This document shows, in pieces, positions 1-9,039 of a stretch of DNA of 64,000 bases. Position numbers and translations under genes: made by a program. The stretch comes from CAVTWS01 sp963732655 (GTDB lineage: Bacteria > Actinomycetota > Acidimicrobiia > Acidimicrobiales > SHLQ01). Every line of letters begins with the position of its first letter. Within the stretch, counting starts at the first letter, position 1. The notes under the pieces are model-generated. The model ran no database searches. It saw nothing but the letters and a program-made list of their open reading frames with translations, and was not told the origin of the DNA. The stretch is taken from positions 868,001-932,000 of the forward strand of contig CAVTAI010000017.1 in the NCBI GenBank assembly GCA_963732655.1. Reading direction: 5' to 3'.

Positions 1-530
1 TTGGCCACGTCGAGCCCGACCAACCGGACCAGGGTGGCCGTCGCCGTCATATCCGGGATGAGGCCCCATTTGATCTCCATCACGGAGAGGCGAGCGTCCG
101 GGGCGACGATGCGGATGTCCGTACCGAGGGCGATCTGGAGGCCCGCCCCGAGCGCCACGCCGTGCACGGCGGTGATCACGGGAACCGGGACCTCCTGCCA
201 CGCCCAGGCCGCCTGTTGGGCCCGATGGGTGATCCGTCCTTCGACGTCCAGGAGCCCGGGCCGGCGCTCTCCGCCACCGTTCAGGTCCCCCGCTGCACCC
301 CCGGCCATGGCGGCGAAGTTGGCCATGTCGAGCCCGGCGCAGAAGCCCCTGCCCTCACCCGACAGCACGACGGCCCGGATCGTGGGATCGTCGGCCAGCG
401 CTCGACCGGCGTCGATCAACGAGGTGCACACCGCACCACTCATGGCGTTGAGCTTGTCCGGCCGGTCGAGCCGGACGTCGGCCACCTGATCCGCGACGGT
501 GATTCTCAGGTGCTCGTACGACAACGTCAT
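1..530 (-). CDS. enoyl-CoA hydratase/isomerase family protein (crotonase), 3' end outside window
   Basis: The minus-strand frame opens with ATG at 530 (MTLSYEHLRI) and stays open to base 1, so about 176 N-terminal residues are seen and the C-terminus is cut by the window edge. Crotonase landmarks are visible: the RPDKLNAM N-terminal motif, the oxyanion-hole segment GRGFCAGLDM, and GVALGAGLQIAL. In classical hydratases the last block carries a catalytic Glu (C-E-L-A); here that position reads Q. The second Glu, in VMEIKWG, is kept. The family is known to include isomerases and hydrolases, so strict hydratase activity is uncertain. It is followed on the same strand by no gene in view and preceded 30 bp away by the DUF2889 gene. 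Confidence 0.9.
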   Translation of the reverse strand, partial: MTLSYEHLRITVADQVADVRLDRPDKLNAMSGAVCTSLIDAGRALADDPTIRAVVLSGEGRGFCAGLDMANFAAMAGGAAGDLNGGGERRPGLLDVEGRITHRAQQAAWAWQEVPVPVITAVHGVALGAGLQIALGTDIRIVAPDARLSVMEIKWGLIPDMTATATLVRLVGLDVA

Positions 531-560
531 GCCCGCAGAGTACGCGGTCAGCGCCGGGGC

Positions 561-1373
561 TCAGCGACGGAGGTCGAGGTCGGGGAGGACGGCGTCGGGG
601 TGGTTGCTGAAATCGATTGCGGATCCCTTGCGACGCAGGGACACCTGCGCCACCCCGTCGGTGTAGGTGTGGCAGACCGCGAACCCCATCATCCGGACGT
701 CGGAGGCGTGCACGACCTCATCGAGGTTCATGGACCGGCCTCCGGCGATGGAGAGGGCCCGGCGGAGCGCGATGGCCGCTTCGGCGTGGTCAGGGTCGAG
801 GGACGACTCGGCCCAGGGGATGAACCGGGTGCGCAGGTCGACGCCGACCCAGGCCGTCGGGGCCACGATCGCCTCCTCCTCGAGATGCCACTCGATCACC
901 TGCTCACCGTCTCGCCGGATCGAGGCGTGGAACCGGCGGTTCGAGCCGCTCCGATCGGTGACCTCGATGTCGTACCGGCGGCGAGGTGCCGGTCGTCGGG
1001 CGTGGGCCACCACCAGCCCGGCCAGGTCGAACAGGTGGGTGCAGTTGCGGCGGGCGTCGGTGTAGGCACCGATGCCGGTCGACTGAGACGTCAACGGCTG
1101 CCCCTCGATCGCTCGGAGGGGTTCGTCGGCAGAAGCGCACGACTCCCACGGCCACCGCAGCGCCTCACCGTCGGCCCGTTGGATGGTGTCGCCGTCGTGG
1201 ACGATGACCACACGGAAGTGGTGCAGGTCGTCCTCGAGCTCGCCGTAGGCGCGGCCCCCGGCCGGATCGTTGACCAGCTCGATGGCTCGGCGGTACACAC
1301 CCTCGCCGTACGGTCGGTCGGTCCACAGCCGGGGCAGGCGTCGGCGCTCGGGTCGAACCGCGTCGGAGCTCAC
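561..1373 (-). CDS. DUF2889 family protein
   Basis: A 270-residue protein, starting at GTG 1373 (VSSDAVRPERR). The open frame continues upstream but the extension is low-complexity Arg-rich shadow sequence. It matches my recollection of actinobacterial DUF2889 proteins: an N-terminal block HHFRVVIVHDGDTI, a WPWESC segment, and a CTHLFDLAGL motif around residue 110. No catalytic function is known to me for the family. There is no signal peptide or membrane segment. It sits divergently from the LLM oxidoreductase at 1467 and just upstream of the crotonase on its own strand, so it may share the lipid-catabolism context. The family call is moderately confident; the function is unknown. Confidence 0.7.
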   Translation of the reverse strand: MSSDAVRPERRRLPRLWTDRPYGEGVYRRAIELVNDPAGGRAYGELEDDLHHFRVVIVHDGDTIQRADGEALRWPWESCASADEPLRAIEGQPLTSQSTGIGAYTDARRNCTHLFDLAGLVVAHARRPAPRRRYDIEVTDRSGSNRRFHASIRRDGEQVIEWHLEEEAIVAPTAWVGVDLRTRFIPWAESSLDPDHAEAAIALRRALSIAGGRSMNLDEVVHASDVRMMGFAVCHTYTDGVAQVSLRRKGSAIDFSNHPDAVLPDLDLRR

Positions 1374-1466
1374 GCCGACACCGTACCGGCCGCGCCAGGT
1401 TCGCCCCGCCGAGGGCGTCGATGGGATGATGCTCGCCCACGATCGCCGACCCTCGGAGGCACCCAC

Positions 1467-2555
1467 GTGAAACTGGCGTACGGACTCGACCTGTACCGGG
1501 GCGCTCAGCTCGAGGTGCCGGTCGATCTCATCCGACGATGCGAGGAGCTCGGCTACCACTCGGTGTGGACCGCGGAGGCGTATGGAAGCGATGCCTTGTC
1601 GCCGTTGGCGTACCTGGCGGCGCTGACCGACCGCATCAAACTGGGCACCGGCGTCGTCCAAGCGGTGGCCCGAACCCCGGCGGCGACGGCGATGCACGCC
1701 ATGACCATCGATGCTCTCGCCGGTGGTGATCGCATGATCCTCGGGCTCGGGGTCTCCGGCCCGCAGATCGTGGAAGGTTGGTACGGCCGGCCGTGGGGCA
1801 AACCGACCACGGTGCTACGAGACACCGTCGAGATCATCCGGAAGGTGCTCCGCCGGGAGGAGCCGGTCAGCCACGCCGGGTCGGAGATCGCGCTGCCGTA
1901 CACCGGCCCCGGATCCATCGGCCAGGGCAAACCTCTGAAGTCGATCATGCACCCCAACCCGAACATCGCCATCTGGCTCGGTGCCGGAGGCCCCTTGAAC
2001 GTGGCCCTGGCGGCCGAGCTGTGCGACGGCTGGTTGCCCATGGGTTACGGACCGGACGGGGAGGACGTCCACGGCCCGGCGCTGGAGAAGGGCTTCGCGC
2101 GCCGCGACCCTCGCCTCGGTGGGCGCGACACGTTCGACATCTTCACCGGGGTCACGGTGGAGTTCTGCGACGACGTGGCCGGCGCCATCGCCAAACGCAA
2201 GCCGCTCACCGGGATGTATGTCGGCGGCATGGGCAGCCGCGACAACAACTATCACCGTGAGGCGATGGCTCGACGTGGGTTCCCCGAGGCGGCGGCGCGC
2301 ATCCAGGAGCTGTGGCTGGCCGGTCGCAAGGAGGAGGCCGTGGCCGCCGTGCCCGACGAGTACATCGAGCAGGGGGCGTTGTTCGGATCCGAGGACCGCA
2401 TCCGCAGCCGTTGGCCACAGATGCTGCATCCCGGTATCACCGGGTTGACCGTGCGCGCCGAGGACCCTCGAGCGTTCGAGCTCCTGGCCGAACTCGCCGG
2501 CACCCGAGACCGCGATGACCGAAACGACGCTGAAAGGGAGGCTCGCCGTGGCTGA
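1467..2555 (+). CDS. LLM class F420-dependent oxidoreductase
   Basis: A 362-residue luciferase-like monooxygenase fold protein. The start is GTG 1467, chosen because GGAGG at 1455-1459 lies 7 nt upstream; the frame extends far 5' but antisense to the DUF2889 gene. Family features visible include the TIM-barrel opening KLAYGLDLYRG, SVWTAEAYGSDAL, the LAALTDRIKLGTGV strand-loop typical of LLM oxidoreductases, and PNIAIWLGAGGP in the C-terminal half. Such enzymes use deazaflavin F420 (or FMN) for hydride transfer on diverse substrates, many in lipid or steroid breakdown. It overlaps the next crotonase start by 8 bp, so the two are probably co-translated. The substrate cannot be read from the sequence. 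Confidence 0.9.
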   Translation: MKLAYGLDLYRGAQLEVPVDLIRRCEELGYHSVWTAEAYGSDALSPLAYLAALTDRIKLGTGVVQAVARTPAATAMHAMTIDALAGGDRMILGLGVSGPQIVEGWYGRPWGKPTTVLRDTVEIIRKVLRREEPVSHAGSEIALPYTGPGSIGQGKPLKSIMHPNPNIAIWLGAGGPLNVALAAELCDGWLPMGYGPDGEDVHGPALEKGFARRDPRLGGRDTFDIFTGVTVEFCDDVAGAIAKRKPLTGMYVGGMGSRDNNYHREAMARRGFPEAAARIQELWLAGRKEEAVAAVPDEYIEQGALFGSEDRIRSRWPQMLHPGITGLTVRAEDPRAFELLAELAGTRDRDDRNDAEREARRG

Positions 2556-3366
2556 GATGGCTGTCTACGACCACATCCTCGTCGACGAGCCCACCGAGCT
2601 CGTCCGTCGGATCACCTTGAACCGACCCGAGAAGCGCAACGCAATCTCGACCCCGTTGCGAACCGACGTGCTCAACGCACTACGAGCGCACGACTCGGAT
2701 CCGTCGGTCCGGGTCACCATCATCCGGGGCGCCGGCCCGTGTTTCTCGTCGGGGTACGACCTCGGCGGCGCGCTGATGGACGACGCGCCGATCTACTCGG
2801 CACCGGGCGATGGCCAGTGGGCCCGGCAGGCCACCGAGACGTGGTTCTCGATCTGGGATCTCGCCAAGCCGGTGATCGCCCAGATCCACGGCTACGCCAT
2901 GGCCGGGGCGACCGAGCTGGCGTCGGGATGCGACCTCGTCTACATGGCCGACGACGCGGTGATCGGCTACCCGGTGGTTCGGGTGGCGAGCCCGCCGGAC
3001 TGGCAGTTCCACACCCCGCTGCTCGGCCTGCGCGTCGCCATGGAGATGATGTTGACCGGCAACACGTACACGGCGGAGGAAGCGGTACGTGTCGGATTCG
3101 CCAACCGCTCGTTCCCGGCGGCCGAGCTCGACGAACGCGTCCTGGACATGGCGCGAACCGTGGCCCGCGTGCCGTCGGATCTCCAGCAGATCAACAAGCG
3201 GTCCGTGCACCGATCGTTCGACGTGTGGGGTGGTCGCACCGCCATGCGGGCTGGTCAGGAACTGCAGGCCCTGGCGGGCCACCAAGCCGCGCTCGCCGCC
3301 TTCCGAGACGACCCGCTGGCCACCATGAAGAAGGCCTTCGACCCCCTGCCGGGCACTACCGGATGA
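2548..3366 (+). CDS. enoyl-CoA hydratase/isomerase family protein
   Basis: A 272-residue crotonase. GTG 2548 is preferred over the in-frame ATG at 2515 because GGGAGG at 2536-2541 sits 6 nt before it. Visible are LNRPEKRNAIS, the oxyanion segment CFSSGYDLGG, and GYAMAGATELASGCD. Here the first catalytic Glu (in TELAS) is kept, but the position of the second one reads V in GYPVVRVAS. So this protein and the crotonase at 1-530 each lack a different one of the two hydratase glutamates. It follows the LLM oxidoreductase with an 8-bp overlap and precedes the DUF1330 gene by 13 bp, which suggests one operon. Confidence 0.88.
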   Translation: MAEMAVYDHILVDEPTELVRRITLNRPEKRNAISTPLRTDVLNALRAHDSDPSVRVTIIRGAGPCFSSGYDLGGALMDDAPIYSAPGDGQWARQATETWFSIWDLAKPVIAQIHGYAMAGATELASGCDLVYMADDAVIGYPVVRVASPPDWQFHTPLLGLRVAMEMMLTGNTYTAEEAVRVGFANRSFPAAELDERVLDMARTVARVPSDLQQINKRSVHRSFDVWGGRTAMRAGQELQALAGHQAALAAFRDDPLATMKKAFDPLPGTTG

Positions 3367-3379
3367 TAGGCAACGGGTC

Positions 3380-3670
3380 ATGTCCGCCTACCTGATCGTC
3401 GACACGCTCCTGAACGACCCTGACACCTACGAGCAGTACAAGGTGCAGGCCAAACCGATCGCCGAGTCGTTCGGCGGCGAGTACCTGGCGCGTGGCGGTG
3501 ATCTCACCGTGCTCGAGGACGACCTCTGGTCGCCGAGCCGGATCGTGCTGATTCGCTTCCCGAGCGCCGATGTGGCGCGGGAGTTCCACGCTTCGGGCGC
3601 CTACCAGGCGATCCTGCCCATAAGCCAACGCTCGGCCACCCGGACCGCGGTGATCGTCGAGGGCGTGTAG
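3380..3670 (+). CDS. DUF1330 domain-containing protein
   Basis: A 96-residue protein covering a single DUF1330 domain (ferredoxin-like alpha/beta barrel fold). Typical segments are AYLIVDTLLNDPDTYEQYK at the N-terminus, FGGEYLARGGDLTVLE in the middle, and RIVLIRFPSADVAREF, which the family shares with dimeric alpha-beta-barrel proteins. The length equals that of a normal stand-alone member. No enzymatic activity is established for the family. It is the third gene of the LLM oxidoreductase-crotonase-DUF1330 run, separated from the crotonase by 13 bp, so a role linked to that pathway is plausible but inferred. Confidence 0.85.
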   Translation: MSAYLIVDTLLNDPDTYEQYKVQAKPIAESFGGEYLARGGDLTVLEDDLWSPSRIVLIRFPSADVAREFHASGAYQAILPISQRSATRTAVIVEGV

Positions 3671-3684
3671 ATCGCCGCGTTCCG

Positions 3685-4850
3685 GTGGCGATGATTGCGC
3701 GGCGGGTCTTCGGCACGGTCGTCGCGGGGATCGTGCTCGCGGCGTCGGCGTGCGCGGATCGACCAGAGACGGGGGTGGCTCTCCCCGCCACGAGCACGAC
3801 GGTGCACGGTGCTGCCACGAGCACGACGGTGGAAGGTGCACCGCTCGGTGCGGAGATTCGGTTCGAGCCCATGCCTGGATTCGTGCCGGGACTGGAGACC
3901 GAGACGTCGACCGAGTCGGTGGCCGCCTTTCTCACGTTCGGCGATACAGCTCTGGCGCGGATCGAGCTCCTCGACGGATTCGGTCGCCGGAGTTCGCTCC
4001 CGGTGGCGGTCGACGTGGAGGACCTGTGTCTCTCGTCGATCTTGTCGCTGGGCGCCCCTGTCGGCAGCGGCTCGTATCTCGGACCCTGTTTGCAACCGGA
4101 TGAGGGTTCGGGGACGCTGGCGGTGTGGGACATCGTCCGCCAGGAGGTGGCGGAGTGGGACGGCTCGGCGGCCTCGGCCGTTCTTGCTGCGGATTCGTCA
4201 GGGACATGGGCCGTCGTGGCCGGCGAGCCCGCCATCGGCTGCGGGTCGACGCCGTGCTGTCGACGGCGGCGAACGGGGTCGCGCTTCGATCGGCGGCCAC
4301 CGGGCAGTCGGTGTCTCTGGCCGCGGTTCTCGCCGACTTCTGCGGTCCTCGTATCCTCCTCCTCCCGGCCCAGGACCTGATCGTGATCTACGAAACCGAG
4401 CACACGCTGAGGCTGGCGCGGATGTCGCAGGGGATCGCTCTCGATGTGGCGGTCGGCGAGGGTTTCCTGCTGGGCGTCGACGACCACGGGGCGGTCAAGC
4501 TCCTCGAGTTCACGCGCGATGAGTTCCGGCTCGTGGACCAAGGCGCCGTCGTCACCATCGATCCGGCGACCGGCGCCGAGATCGGTCGCACCGAGTCGCC
4601 GATCGAGATCGGTGCGAGCGATGGCCGGCGGGTCGATGGACCGGAGAGTGTGCGCATCGGTCCCGGCGGTGAGTATCAACTCTGGACGACGTGCGTCGTG
4701 GACGAGCGAGGAGACTGTGTCGTCGACTCGGACGGCGCTCACTTCGAGTATTGGTTGACGAGATTTGGCGCGCACCCCGCACGTCTCGATACGGGTCGCG
4801 TGCTCGGATACGAAGCCATCGGTGCGACGACACCGATCGCCTTTGCGTGA
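3685..4850 (+). pseudogene. putative lipoprotein, single frameshift
   Basis: Two abutting frames together give one exported protein of about 388 residues. The first (GTG 3685) has an N-terminal hydrophobic segment ending LAASACADRP, a lipobox-like site with Cys near residue 23, followed by a T/S-rich linker. The second frame continues from about 4245 (VDAVLSTAANGVALR) to the stop at 4850. The join is at the GGG run 4243-4245: adding one G restores a continuous protein reading IGCGVDAVLST. The body looks like a beta-propeller (repeated short strands such as GTLAVWDIV, TGAEIGRTES), but I recognise no family. Either a one-base assembly error or a recent mutation would explain the break. Confidence 0.6.
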
Positions 4851-4876
4851 TGGCGGCTGGCGAACGCGACGCGGGG

Positions 4877-6034
4877 TCAGCGCGCTTTGGGGAGACCGAG
4901 GTGACGCTCGGCGACGTTGTTGCGCTGGATCTCGCTGGTTCCGCCGTAGATGGTGGTGACCGGGCAGTGCCGGGCGTCGGCGTCGACCCAACCGTGGGCG
5001 GCGGCGCCGGGTGCGTCGAACCCCAGGAGGCCCTCGGCGCCAGCGATCTGTTGGAACCACGCTGCGGCCTTCTGGTAGCGCTCGGTCGCGAACAGCTTGG
5101 CCATCGACCCTTCGAGGCCGGGCAGGCCACCGGTGGCGGCGATCCACGCCGCCTTGGTGGTGATCAGCGAGCCGACCTGGTTCTCCATGGCCACCCGAGC
5201 CAGCTTCTCCCGGACGGTCGGATCCGCCATCAGTGGCTGACCGTCGTCGTCGGCGGCCTCGGCCACCCAGGCGTGCATGTGGCGAAGGAGCGGGATGGCC
5301 GGCGCCGTTCCGCCCATGACGCCGCGCTCGAAGGCGAGCGCCGTGGTCATCACTCGCCAGCCGCCGTCGATGTCGCCGATGCGCCAGCGGTCGTCGATGC
5401 GGACATCGTCGTACCACGTGGCGTTGGTGCGTTCGTCGCCCATGGTGTGGACCGGATGGATGGTGATGCCGGGGGTGTCGGTCGGCACCATGAACATGGT
5501 GAGGCCGCGGTGCTTGGGTACCTCGGTGTTCGTACGGCACAGCAGGAACACCCAGCGGGCCCGGTGGGCCATGGTGGTCCACATCTTCTGGCCGTTGATC
5601 ACCCACTGGTCGCCGTCTCGAACCGCTTTGGTGGCCGCGCCCGCGACATCGGATCCGAAGTCCGGCTCGCTGTAGCCCAGGCAGCAGAGGGCGTCGCCGG
5701 CGGTGATGTGCGGTAGCACGGTCTGCTTCAAGAAGTCGGAGCCACAGTGGGCGATGGTGCCGGCGACCATCATGGAGATGGCGATGCCGTCGTACGGGGC
5801 GCCGGACTTCTCCAACTCGTTGAACAGCAGGTAGAGCTCGATGGGGTCACGGCTCATCCCGGGGATCGCCGCCGCCAGCCAACCCTCGTCTCCGAGGCGT
5901 TTGTTGAGCGTCGGGTCGTCGAACGTCCCGGTCTCGTGCATCTCGGCCAACATCTCGGGCGTCACGACGTCGGCGATGAGCGCCTTGATGCGGTCGCGCG
6001 TCTGGGTTTGGGCCGGGGACAGGGAGAAATCCAT
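4877..6034 (-). CDS. acyl-CoA dehydrogenase family protein
   Basis: A 385-residue acyl-CoA dehydrogenase starting at ATG 6034 (MDFSLSPAQTQ). FAD/substrate segments are present: CLGYSEPDFGSDVA, WVINGQKMWTTMAHRARW, and the C-terminal GGTSEIQRNNVAERHLGLP. In medium-chain-type enzymes the catalytic Glu lies in YEGT; here the block reads YGGT, as in subunits of alpha2-beta2 FadE enzymes of actinobacteria. Its start overlaps the stop of the next acyl-CoA dehydrogenase by one base (TGATG), so the two are translationally coupled. Together they probably form a heteromeric dehydrogenase acting on a bulky or side-chain acyl-CoA, which is an inference from the pairing. Confidence 0.92.
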   Translation of the reverse strand: MDFSLSPAQTQTRDRIKALIADVVTPEMLAEMHETGTFDDPTLNKRLGDEGWLAAAIPGMSRDPIELYLLFNELEKSGAPYDGIAISMMVAGTIAHCGSDFLKQTVLPHITAGDALCCLGYSEPDFGSDVAGAATKAVRDGDQWVINGQKMWTTMAHRARWVFLLCRTNTEVPKHRGLTMFMVPTDTPGITIHPVHTMGDERTNATWYDDVRIDDRWRIGDIDGGWRVMTTALAFERGVMGGTAPAIPLLRHMHAWVAEAADDDGQPLMADPTVREKLARVAMENQVGSLITTKAAWIAATGGLPGLEGSMAKLFATERYQKAAAWFQQIAGAEGLLGFDAPGAAAHGWVDADARHCPVTTIYGGTSEIQRNNVAERHLGLPKAR

Positions 6035-7092
6035 CACGACGCCTTTCGGGCCGGGGCGGAGCCGAAACACTCGTCGGCCAGCTCGCGAAACAGCCGGGCC
6101 GGGTCGCCGGCGACGCCGGCCCAGGCGCGGGCCCTCCGGTAGTAGAGCTGGATGTCGTACTCCTCGCTGTACCCGTAGCCGCCGTGGAAGTGGAGGCTCC
6201 GGTCGGTAGCCCACGCGGCTGTTTCGGCGGCGTGCAGGAACGCCATCGGAGCGAGCGCGGCGAAGTCGTCGACGACATTGTCGTCGATGTCGAGGGCGCC
6301 AGGCTCGCCGCTGATCGCCTCCAGATCACCGGCCCAGCACGCCTTGCCCGTCAACATCTCGGCCCCCAGGATCTGGCCGGGGATGTCGGCCAGGCCGTGT
6401 TGCACGGACTGGAACGATCCGATGGGCACTCCGAACTGGTGCCGTTCCATCACGTAGCGCTGCCCGAGCTCCAATGCCGTCTGGGCGATGCCGATCTGGA
6501 CGGCCGACATCAGCGCGAACCACTCCAGGCGAGCTCGGCGGTAGCTGGCCACGGCGTCGGGGCCCTGCGCCAACACGGTGGCGCCGGCCAGCCGACGGTC
6601 GGCGATCGGTGCGTCTCCGTGGTTGCGGGCGGCCGCCATCGGGGGTTCGCCCGCTGCCGCGATGAGCTGGTCCCGATCGAGAGCGACGACGACGTGGGCG
6701 ACGGCGCCCGCCGGAAGAACGGTGGCGTGGCCCTGTCGCGGAGGGCGCAGCGCCAACGTGGCGATCCGGTCACCGGTGGCGAGCCCATCGGTGTCGTCGC
6801 CGTGGCGTTCGAGGAGTCGAGCGGCCACCGTGTGTTCGACGAACGGGATGGAGGCGATGGTTCGGCCGACCTCGGTGGCCACCACGGCCAGTTGCGCCAG
6901 ATCGGCTCCGCCGCCCGCGGCGGCCGAGAGTCCCATCGCCGGCAGGCCGAGCGTCGCGGCCGAGGCCCACAGTCCGGCATCGAAACCGAGCGCCGCGTGC
7001 TCGCGAACGCGGTCAGGGGTCGACTCGGCGACGAAGAACGATCGGAAGGCGTCCTGGAGGGCGACCTCGTCGTCGGAGAGGTCGAGCCTCAT
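6034..7092 (-). CDS. acyl-CoA dehydrogenase family protein (second subunit of pair)
   Basis: A 352-residue acyl-CoA dehydrogenase homologue starting MRLDLSDDEVALQDAF. It is shorter than catalytic homotetrameric enzymes (about 380-400) and lacks a clean C-terminal GGTxEIQR block; the end reads LHFHGGYGYSEEYDIQLYYRRA, which is characteristic of the smaller FadE-type partner. Upstream it overlaps the PAC2 gene by 4 bp (ATGA), and downstream it touches the larger acyl-CoA dehydrogenase by one base. The gene order PAC2, small ACAD, large ACAD is therefore a tight operon. The partnership in an alpha2-beta2 enzyme is inferred from known actinobacterial FadE pairs. Confidence 0.88.
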   Translation of the reverse strand: MRLDLSDDEVALQDAFRSFFVAESTPDRVREHAALGFDAGLWASAATLGLPAMGLSAAAGGGADLAQLAVVATEVGRTIASIPFVEHTVAARLLERHGDDTDGLATGDRIATLALRPPRQGHATVLPAGAVAHVVVALDRDQLIAAAGEPPMAAARNHGDAPIADRRLAGATVLAQGPDAVASYRRARLEWFALMSAVQIGIAQTALELGQRYVMERHQFGVPIGSFQSVQHGLADIPGQILGAEMLTGKACWAGDLEAISGEPGALDIDDNVVDDFAALAPMAFLHAAETAAWATDRSLHFHGGYGYSEEYDIQLYYRRARAWAGVAGDPARLFRELADECFGSAPARKAS

Positions 7093-7946
7093 GAGTCTCG
7101 TCCGCCCTGTTCGCGAAGGAAGGCTTCGACCTCGGCTGCGAGGTCGCCGGCTCGGGTGAGGGGATCATCTTCCCGGTCGATCTCGGCCTCCAGGCGTTCG
7201 ACGTAGTCGTGGACGTCGGAGTCGTCGGCCACGGCCGCTTCGACGCGGTGCTCCCAATCGCGGACGTCCTCATCGAGGGCGGCGGGATCGGCGGCGATGC
7301 CGGTCACGAGCTCGAAGCGTCGCAGCAAGGCTTGGGCCGCTTTGGGGTTCGGGGTGCCCTGGACGTAGTGCGGCGCCGAGACGCGCAGGCTGATCACGGG
7401 CACGTCGCGTTGATCGAGGACGTCGTGGAGCACGCCGACGGCGCCGGTCGGTCCCTGGTAACTCGGGCGCCCGAGACCGAGCCGGGCGGCGAGATCGGCG
7501 TTGCTGGACGACCCGACGACCTCGAAGGGCCGGGAGTGGGGCACCATGCCGTAGTTGGCGCCCAGGGTGACGACGAGGCCGATCTTGAGCTCATCGACGA
7601 GCTCGGCGATGCACTCGGCGAACGTGCGCCACCGGAGGTGCGGCTCGATGCCGGCCAGGAGGACCAGATCGTGGTCGCCGCCGGGCACCCTCGCGGCTCG
7701 GCACAGGTTGTCGGGCCAGAGGATGCGGCGTTGGCCGTCGTCGTCGATCTCCACCAGGGGCCGTTGCTGGGTGAAGTCGAAGAACGTCTCCGGATCGATG
7801 GTGGCGAGGTCCGTGGCGTCGTAGATCTCGGCCAGGCGCTTGACGGCTCGCGTCGCCGACTCCCCGGCGTCGAAGAGCCCCTCGAACGCGATCACGAGGA
7901 GTGGGCGGTTGAGATCGGTTCGCTCGACCCAGCACAGCTCGTCCAC
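7089..7946 (-). CDS. PAC2 family protein
   Basis: A 285-residue PAC2 (proteasome assembly chaperone-like) protein. I start it at GTG 7946 (VDELCWVER); the frame continues to 8021, but that would overlap the divergent start codon at 8020. PAC2 signatures include NRPLLVIAFEGLFDAGESA near the N-terminus, DHDLVLLAGIEPHLRW, and VTLGANYGMVPHSRP. Actinobacterial members are common and mostly uncharacterised. The C-terminal third is acidic and helical (EDVRDWEHRVEAAV, ERLEAEIDRE). It heads the operon with two acyl-CoA dehydrogenases and shares a 73-bp divergent intergenic region with the 2-hydroxyacid dehydrogenase. Confidence 0.88.
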   Translation of the reverse strand: MDELCWVERTDLNRPLLVIAFEGLFDAGESATRAVKRLAEIYDATDLATIDPETFFDFTQQRPLVEIDDDGQRRILWPDNLCRAARVPGGDHDLVLLAGIEPHLRWRTFAECIAELVDELKIGLVVTLGANYGMVPHSRPFEVVGSSSNADLAARLGLGRPSYQGPTGAVGVLHDVLDQRDVPVISLRVSAPHYVQGTPNPKAAQALLRRFELVTGIAADPAALDEDVRDWEHRVEAAVADDSDVHDYVERLEAEIDREDDPLTRAGDLAAEVEAFLREQGGRDS

Positions 7947-8019
7947 CGCCGAGAGCCTTGCACGACGGTTGCCGCCGCCGCGAGTCGGCCCCCAAGCCAA
8001 CTGCGGGGCAGACTGAGAC

Positions 8020-9015
8020 ATGACCGAACGCCTGACCGCCTATGTGACGGCACCGTTTCGCGGGGCGGGGCTCGATCGGCTCGAATCCGTGTGCGATGTC
8101 GTCCTCGAGCCCTGGTTGGACCAGACCCCCATCCGGCTGTTCAACCCCGAGCAGATCACCGAGCGTGTCGCGGAGCTCGGCGCCCGGGTGCTGATCTGCG
8201 AAGCGGATTCCTGCCGGGGACCCCTCCTGGACCTACCGCTGGTGGTGATCGGGAGCACCCGAGGCGATCCCACCAACGTCGATACCGTCGGCGCCACGGC
8301 GGCGGGGATCCCCGTCCTGCGGACGCCTGGCCGCAACGCGGACGCGGTCGCCGAGATGACGATCGCCCTGCTCTTCGCCGTCAACCGGCACGTCGTGGCC
8401 GGGGATCGGGACATGCGGAACCGTTCGGTCTACGGGGCGACCATGCCGTCCCAGAGGTACAAGGCGTGGGAGCTGGCGGGGCGAACAGCTGGCGTGATCG
8501 GGCTCGGCGCGGTGGGTCGGGCGACGGCCTGGCGCCTCACCGGGTTGGGCATGAACGTGATCAGCCACGACCCCTACGCCTCCGATGCGACCCACTCGTT
8601 GGCCGACCTGCTCGCCGAGGCGGACGTGGTGTCGATGCACGCAGCGGTCACCCCCGAGACCTTCGGGATGATCGGGCCCGAACAGTTCGCGGCCATGAAG
8701 CCGGGGTCGATCTACCTGAACTCGGCACGGGCCGGGCTCCACAGCACCGAGGCTCTGGTCGACGCTCTGAAACGCGGTCACCTCGCCGGTGCCGGGCTCG
8801 ATCACGTCGACGGTGAAGTTCTGCCCGAAGGTCACCCGCTGATCGACCTGGCGAACGTGGTGCTCACGCCTCACATCGGTGGCGCGACGTTCGACACCGA
8901 CGAACGCCACTCCGCGATGATTGCGGACGACGTGATCCGCATCCTCCGTGGTGATCGGCCGGAGCGCCTGGCCAACCCGGAGGTATGGGACACGCCGAAC
9001 CGTCGGCGCGTCTGA
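8020..9015 (+). CDS. D-isomer specific 2-hydroxyacid dehydrogenase family protein
   Basis: A 331-residue NAD-dependent dehydrogenase related to phosphoglycerate dehydrogenase. The Rossmann motif is GVIGLGAVGRATA around residue 160, preceded by the N-terminal substrate domain. The catalytic triad positions are recognisable: Arg in YLNSARAGL, an acidic residue near LDHVDGEVLPEGHP, and His in VVLTPHIGGAT. It lacks the C-terminal ACT domain of SerA. Substrates of such enzymes range from 3-phosphoglycerate to glyoxylate or formate-like acids, so the specificity is not predictable. It starts at ATG 8020 with no convincing Shine-Dalgarno, and is divergent from the PAC2 gene. Confidence 0.9.
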   Translation: MTERLTAYVTAPFRGAGLDRLESVCDVVLEPWLDQTPIRLFNPEQITERVAELGARVLICEADSCRGPLLDLPLVVIGSTRGDPTNVDTVGATAAGIPVLRTPGRNADAVAEMTIALLFAVNRHVVAGDRDMRNRSVYGATMPSQRYKAWELAGRTAGVIGLGAVGRATAWRLTGLGMNVISHDPYASDATHSLADLLAEADVVSMHAAVTPETFGMIGPEQFAAMKPGSIYLNSARAGLHSTEALVDALKRGHLAGAGLDHVDGEVLPEGHPLIDLANVVLTPHIGGATFDTDERHSAMIADDVIRILRGDRPERLANPEVWDTPNRRRV

Positions 9016-9039
9016 GGCGCCGCCGGTCGCGTCGAGGGT

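Noticed and set aside
162..1466. N-terminal extension of the LLM oxidoreductase frame to base 162
   Set aside because: It is antisense to the crotonase and DUF2889 genes; the family start and a ribosome binding site are at 1467.
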